Assembly (NCBI GenBank): GCA_028023455.1
Contig: JAQFVV010012434.1
Location: 8,243,355-8,307,354 of the forward strand
DNA: 64,000 bases
Direction of reading: 5' to 3'
Source of the DNA: Epiperipatus broadwayi
Lineage: Eukaryota; Onychophora; Udeonychophora; Euonychophora; Peripatidae
Shown in pieces: positions 61,357 to 64,000 of the stretch (positions are counted from its first letter, which is position 1; every line of letters starts with the position of its first letter). The translations under genes were made by a program, and so were the position numbers. Under the pieces are notes generated by a model. That model was not told the origin of the DNA. It saw only the letters and a list, made by a program, of their open reading frames with translations, and made no database searches.

Positions 61357-61744
61357 TTTATTAAACAGTTGCTTTCGAAAACATGATTTATAATATATGG
61401 GTGTGTGGTTTCTAATCATATACATATCACAAGCAGTCCCTGATAAACATATGATTATTTTAACTCCATGCATAAGACAACAGAGTGAGAGAATAAAGAA
61501 GAATAGAGTCCAGACATAAAAATATAAATTTTCCAATGCAATTGGTGAATTAAATTTATCCTCATATATTATATAGTGGCTCTAAGATCTTGTTATTTTT
61601 AATTCTTTGCAATAAATATTGCTTTCTAAAACAAGTTATATAATGATATTTTGTTCATTTTATTTTATTCTTAATCACATCTTCCAAAAAAAAGCATATG
61701 ATATATTCTTGCTTAGAAAAAAACTGATATAAACTTTATACCAT
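61357..61744. other. AT-rich spacer, nothing recognised
   Basis: No frame or repeat of note. Confidence 0.6.
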
Positions 61745-62085
61745 AAAAAGGTTTGAATCCTATCCATTAAAATATGAAGATTGGCTATCTTAATATAAGC
61801 TGAGCTTTGATTGTATAAATGTGTGGAGATGATAATCTTGACCAAGTGACGAGTGCTGGTTTAGCACAAAATACTTTTTTTTCATATGTCATAGCATCTG
61901 ATGGGAGGTGAACCCACAACAACCATCTGCAATTAACTGCTTGCTTGCAAGGCTGCTGTGCTGACCTCTCAGCTAACAACATTAGTGTGGATGGTTGAGG
62001 GTCATGTAAAAGTCTGAGCTCAAACTCCCTATATTTTACATATAGTAGTGCAGGTATAAAAAAGCCTGTACTATAAAAAAATTTC
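61745..62085 (-). mobile_element. Rep-C tRNA-derived SINE copy
   Basis: Shares AAGATTGGCTATCTTAATATAA, TGTG.GGATGATAATCT, GTGCTGGTTTAGCA, TGTAAAAGTCTGAG and GTGCAGGTATAA..AAGCCTGTA with the Rep-C copies at 300-1075, 16137-16760 and 35836-36170. It also contains a minus-strand tRNA-like head that the shorter copies lack, which identifies the family as tRNA-derived. Confidence 0.75.
61893..61980 (-). pseudogene. tRNA-like head of the Rep-C SINE
   Basis: The minus strand has GTTAGCTGAGAGGTCAGC (box A-like), a CTTGCAA anticodon-loop-like heptamer, a long variable region, and GTGGGTTCACCTCCCA (box B-like stem-loop). The long variable arm suggests a type II (Ser/Leu-like) source or an inserted spacer. 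Confidence 0.65.
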
Positions 62086-63089
62086 ATATTTCAAAAAAGA
62101 ATTGTTTGTTTTTTCATTATTAATCATGCTCTTGTTCATCAAAAGTATTTTTAGATTTCTTGTTTTTATCTACTTCATATGTTCAAATCAAAAATCATGA
62201 CAACTCAAAAAAATTTAGAAAAATATATTAATTGGCTAATGATGTTATCATACTATTTTTAAAATTTTACTGAGAATGAAAAATAAAATTGATCAACTTA
62301 TTGATGTTGCATTAAATATTTGATCTGTGTCTCACTTTCATATGATTTATTTTGCAGATAACACTATTATGTACAACTAATTTTATTGAAATAGTTTTAA
62401 TACTATGATAAATGTTAAATGCAGTAGCATCAGATTGTAGATTATGCTGTAGGATTACATAGAAGATGGTGCTATAGCTTATCTTTTAATTTTTCTATCT
62501 TAATATTGACACAAAATGTTAAACTAATCTTCATTCTTAATCTATAATTTTACAAACCAAATCTTGTCTCAAACTTTTTTTTAATTGTGGATTGCTAAAT
62601 AAAATATGCTATTGTTAAGAAAAAATAATATTAAAACAAATTTGTTTTAGGTTATTTTTAAAATATTAGAAACTTTCAACAGATCAGCATTTGATTTGGA
62701 AATAATGGCACATATTTTATTGTAAAAGTAAAAGAGAAGATGAAATTTTTCATTTTGTTTTTGATTGGTTTAATCAACCTACTTAATCTTTGTCTAATTT
62801 TTGTATTGGTCCACTACTTAAATCTGAGAATATATTATTTGTCAGTTTCATTTTCAGTCGGTTTCTATTGTTAAAATATTAATCTAAAATACACAGAATT
62901 TTTTTAATTCAGTTTCTAAAAGTTGAATAATTTTAGATTCAAATTGGTTAAATGTAACGAAAAATTAAAAATAATGTTAATAAATGAAGAAAAATATTTA
63001 AAAAATGTTTAAAAAATAGCCAGTGGTAAAACAAAAGAATTATATTTCAACCAATCTGTGTGTTGTTATTCAGTTCTCCAGCTGTCAAA
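62086..63089. other. AT-rich spacer, nothing recognised
   Basis: No coding frame or shared repeat found on either strand. Confidence 0.6.
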
Positions 63090-63755
63090 ATAATTCACTT
63101 TTCATTTCTCACATTCTTACTTTTCTTGTAAAATTTGCAATTTTCAGAATCAAACTTTATATTTCGATAAAGTAATGTAAAATCTTATTTATGAATGTAA
63201 AAAATTATGATAGATATAATTATTTAGTACAAAATCAATTACTAATGCATAAAACATTTTATTTTTATTTCTGGCATTGTCATTTAGAAACGCCTAATAT
63301 TCAAATTACAGTCATTAGAGTGAACCACTTGACTTGAAGAACGATCATGTTTCCCACACTTATTTTTCTTGTAATATTTAAATTTTTTTGAATCAAACTT
63401 TATATTTCGATAAAGTAATGTAAAATCTTATTTATAAATATAAAAAATTATGATATATATAACTATTTACTTCAAAATTTGAATGCGTTAAATATTTTAT
63501 TTTGATTTCTTTAGAAATGTCTATTATTCAAATTACAGTTGTTAGGTGTCAACAACTAGTTTTGAAAACTGATTACTTTCACAAGCTTATTTTAATTTTT
63601 TTCTGAATCAAACTTTATATTTCACTAAAGTAATGTAAAATCTTATTTATGAATGTAAAAAATTACAATAAAGATATTTATTTACTTTAAAATCAATTAC
63701 GAACATGTAGAACATCTTGTTTTAGTTTCTGACTTGGTCATTTAGAAATGCCTAA
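63090..63755. repeat. Tandem repeat, three units of about 215-243 bp
   Basis: GAATCAAACTTTATATTTC starts at 63147, about 63390 and about 63605. Each is followed by AAGTAATGTAAAATCTTATTTAT and later CATTTAGAAA-type words. Divergence between units is roughly 15% with indels. It resembles a short diverged satellite; no similarity to Rep-A/B/C was seen. 63756-64000 shows nothing. Confidence 0.9.
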
Positions 63756-64000
63756 AAGACAATTTCCAGATTTGGCAGGCAACCAATAAGAGTAAGTGAC
63801 TGGTCTAAGGACCAATAGCCAGCAAAGAAAATTGATTTTTTTTTTCAAAATATAATGCTATATGCAGACATTTTTAGAACTACAATTTTAAATTTTGAAT
63901 TTCCTATAAAATAAGCCTAAAATGGAGAAATTGCAACAAAAATTGACTAATAGATGGCACATGCTACATCCAAAATCGTAAATAGCATTTTGTTTTAGTA

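Overview
This is eukaryotic, almost certainly metazoan, genomic DNA. It is very AT-rich (roughly three quarters A+T by eye), has long TA, AAT and GATA microsatellites, has no operons, and carries dense layers of decayed transposable elements. A single-exon FMRFamide-receptor-like GPCR, many RTE/CFDP2-type LINE remnants, Penelope-like elements and tRNA-derived SINEs suggest a lophotrochozoan. A cephalopod-like mollusc is my best guess; this is inference from repeat style, not proof.

Only one intact protein-coding gene is convincing: an intronless rhodopsin-class GPCR on the minus strand at 43219-44199, with a polyadenylation signal just downstream. About 120 bp upstream of its start codon begins a structurally complete LTR retrotransposon (44323-53219). 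It has ~2.9-3.3 kb LTRs that start TG and end CA, a 4-bp target duplication (ATAT), a purine-rich tract before the 3' LTR, a TGG at the expected primer-site position, and a decayed gag-like frame but no visible pol. It is a large non-autonomous element.

Region by region. 1-1500: a Penelope-like element split by a SINE-like insertion. 1500-5570: microsatellites, a near-perfect 163-bp palindrome and an LTR/promoter-like patch on the minus strand. 5570-6330: a second Penelope-like fragment with a GIY-YIG domain. 8170-9320: tandem 399-bp repeats (Rep-A). 11385-12560: tandem 450-bp repeats (Rep-B). 12796-13573: a hAT-type non-autonomous DNA transposon with an 8-bp target duplication. 14200-15870: inverted Rep-A copies around a large palindrome. 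16137-16760: a SINE-like repeat (Rep-C). 21326-22040: Rep-A and an AAT array. 22249-24136: the 5' half of a Tx1/L1-like LINE. 24538-26420: a long inverted repeat with a 640-bp GATA array inside. 27300-28780 (-), 34650-35670 (-), 53240-54690 (-) and 55020-56930 (+): four RTE-type LINE remnants. 29230-33000 (+) and 38170-40760 (-): two badly decayed LINEs recognised from motifs. 33499-34107, 36862-37307 and 57880-58735: long inverted repeats, the middle one carrying a tRNA-like core. 57060-57370: a further LINE endonuclease scrap. 57571-57642: a tRNA-Gly(UCC)-like sequence. 59960-60342: a TATA-box promoter-like region. 61745-62085: a tRNA-derived SINE. 63090-63755: three tandem ~240-bp units.

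Apart from the GPCR this is intergenic repeat landscape. The most informative points are the paired LTRs, which give a relative time-line for a later SINE insertion; the repeated association of TA microsatellites with palindromes; and the dispersal of Rep-A and Rep-B as head-to-tail multimers. I do not see a clear candidate for a new functional system.
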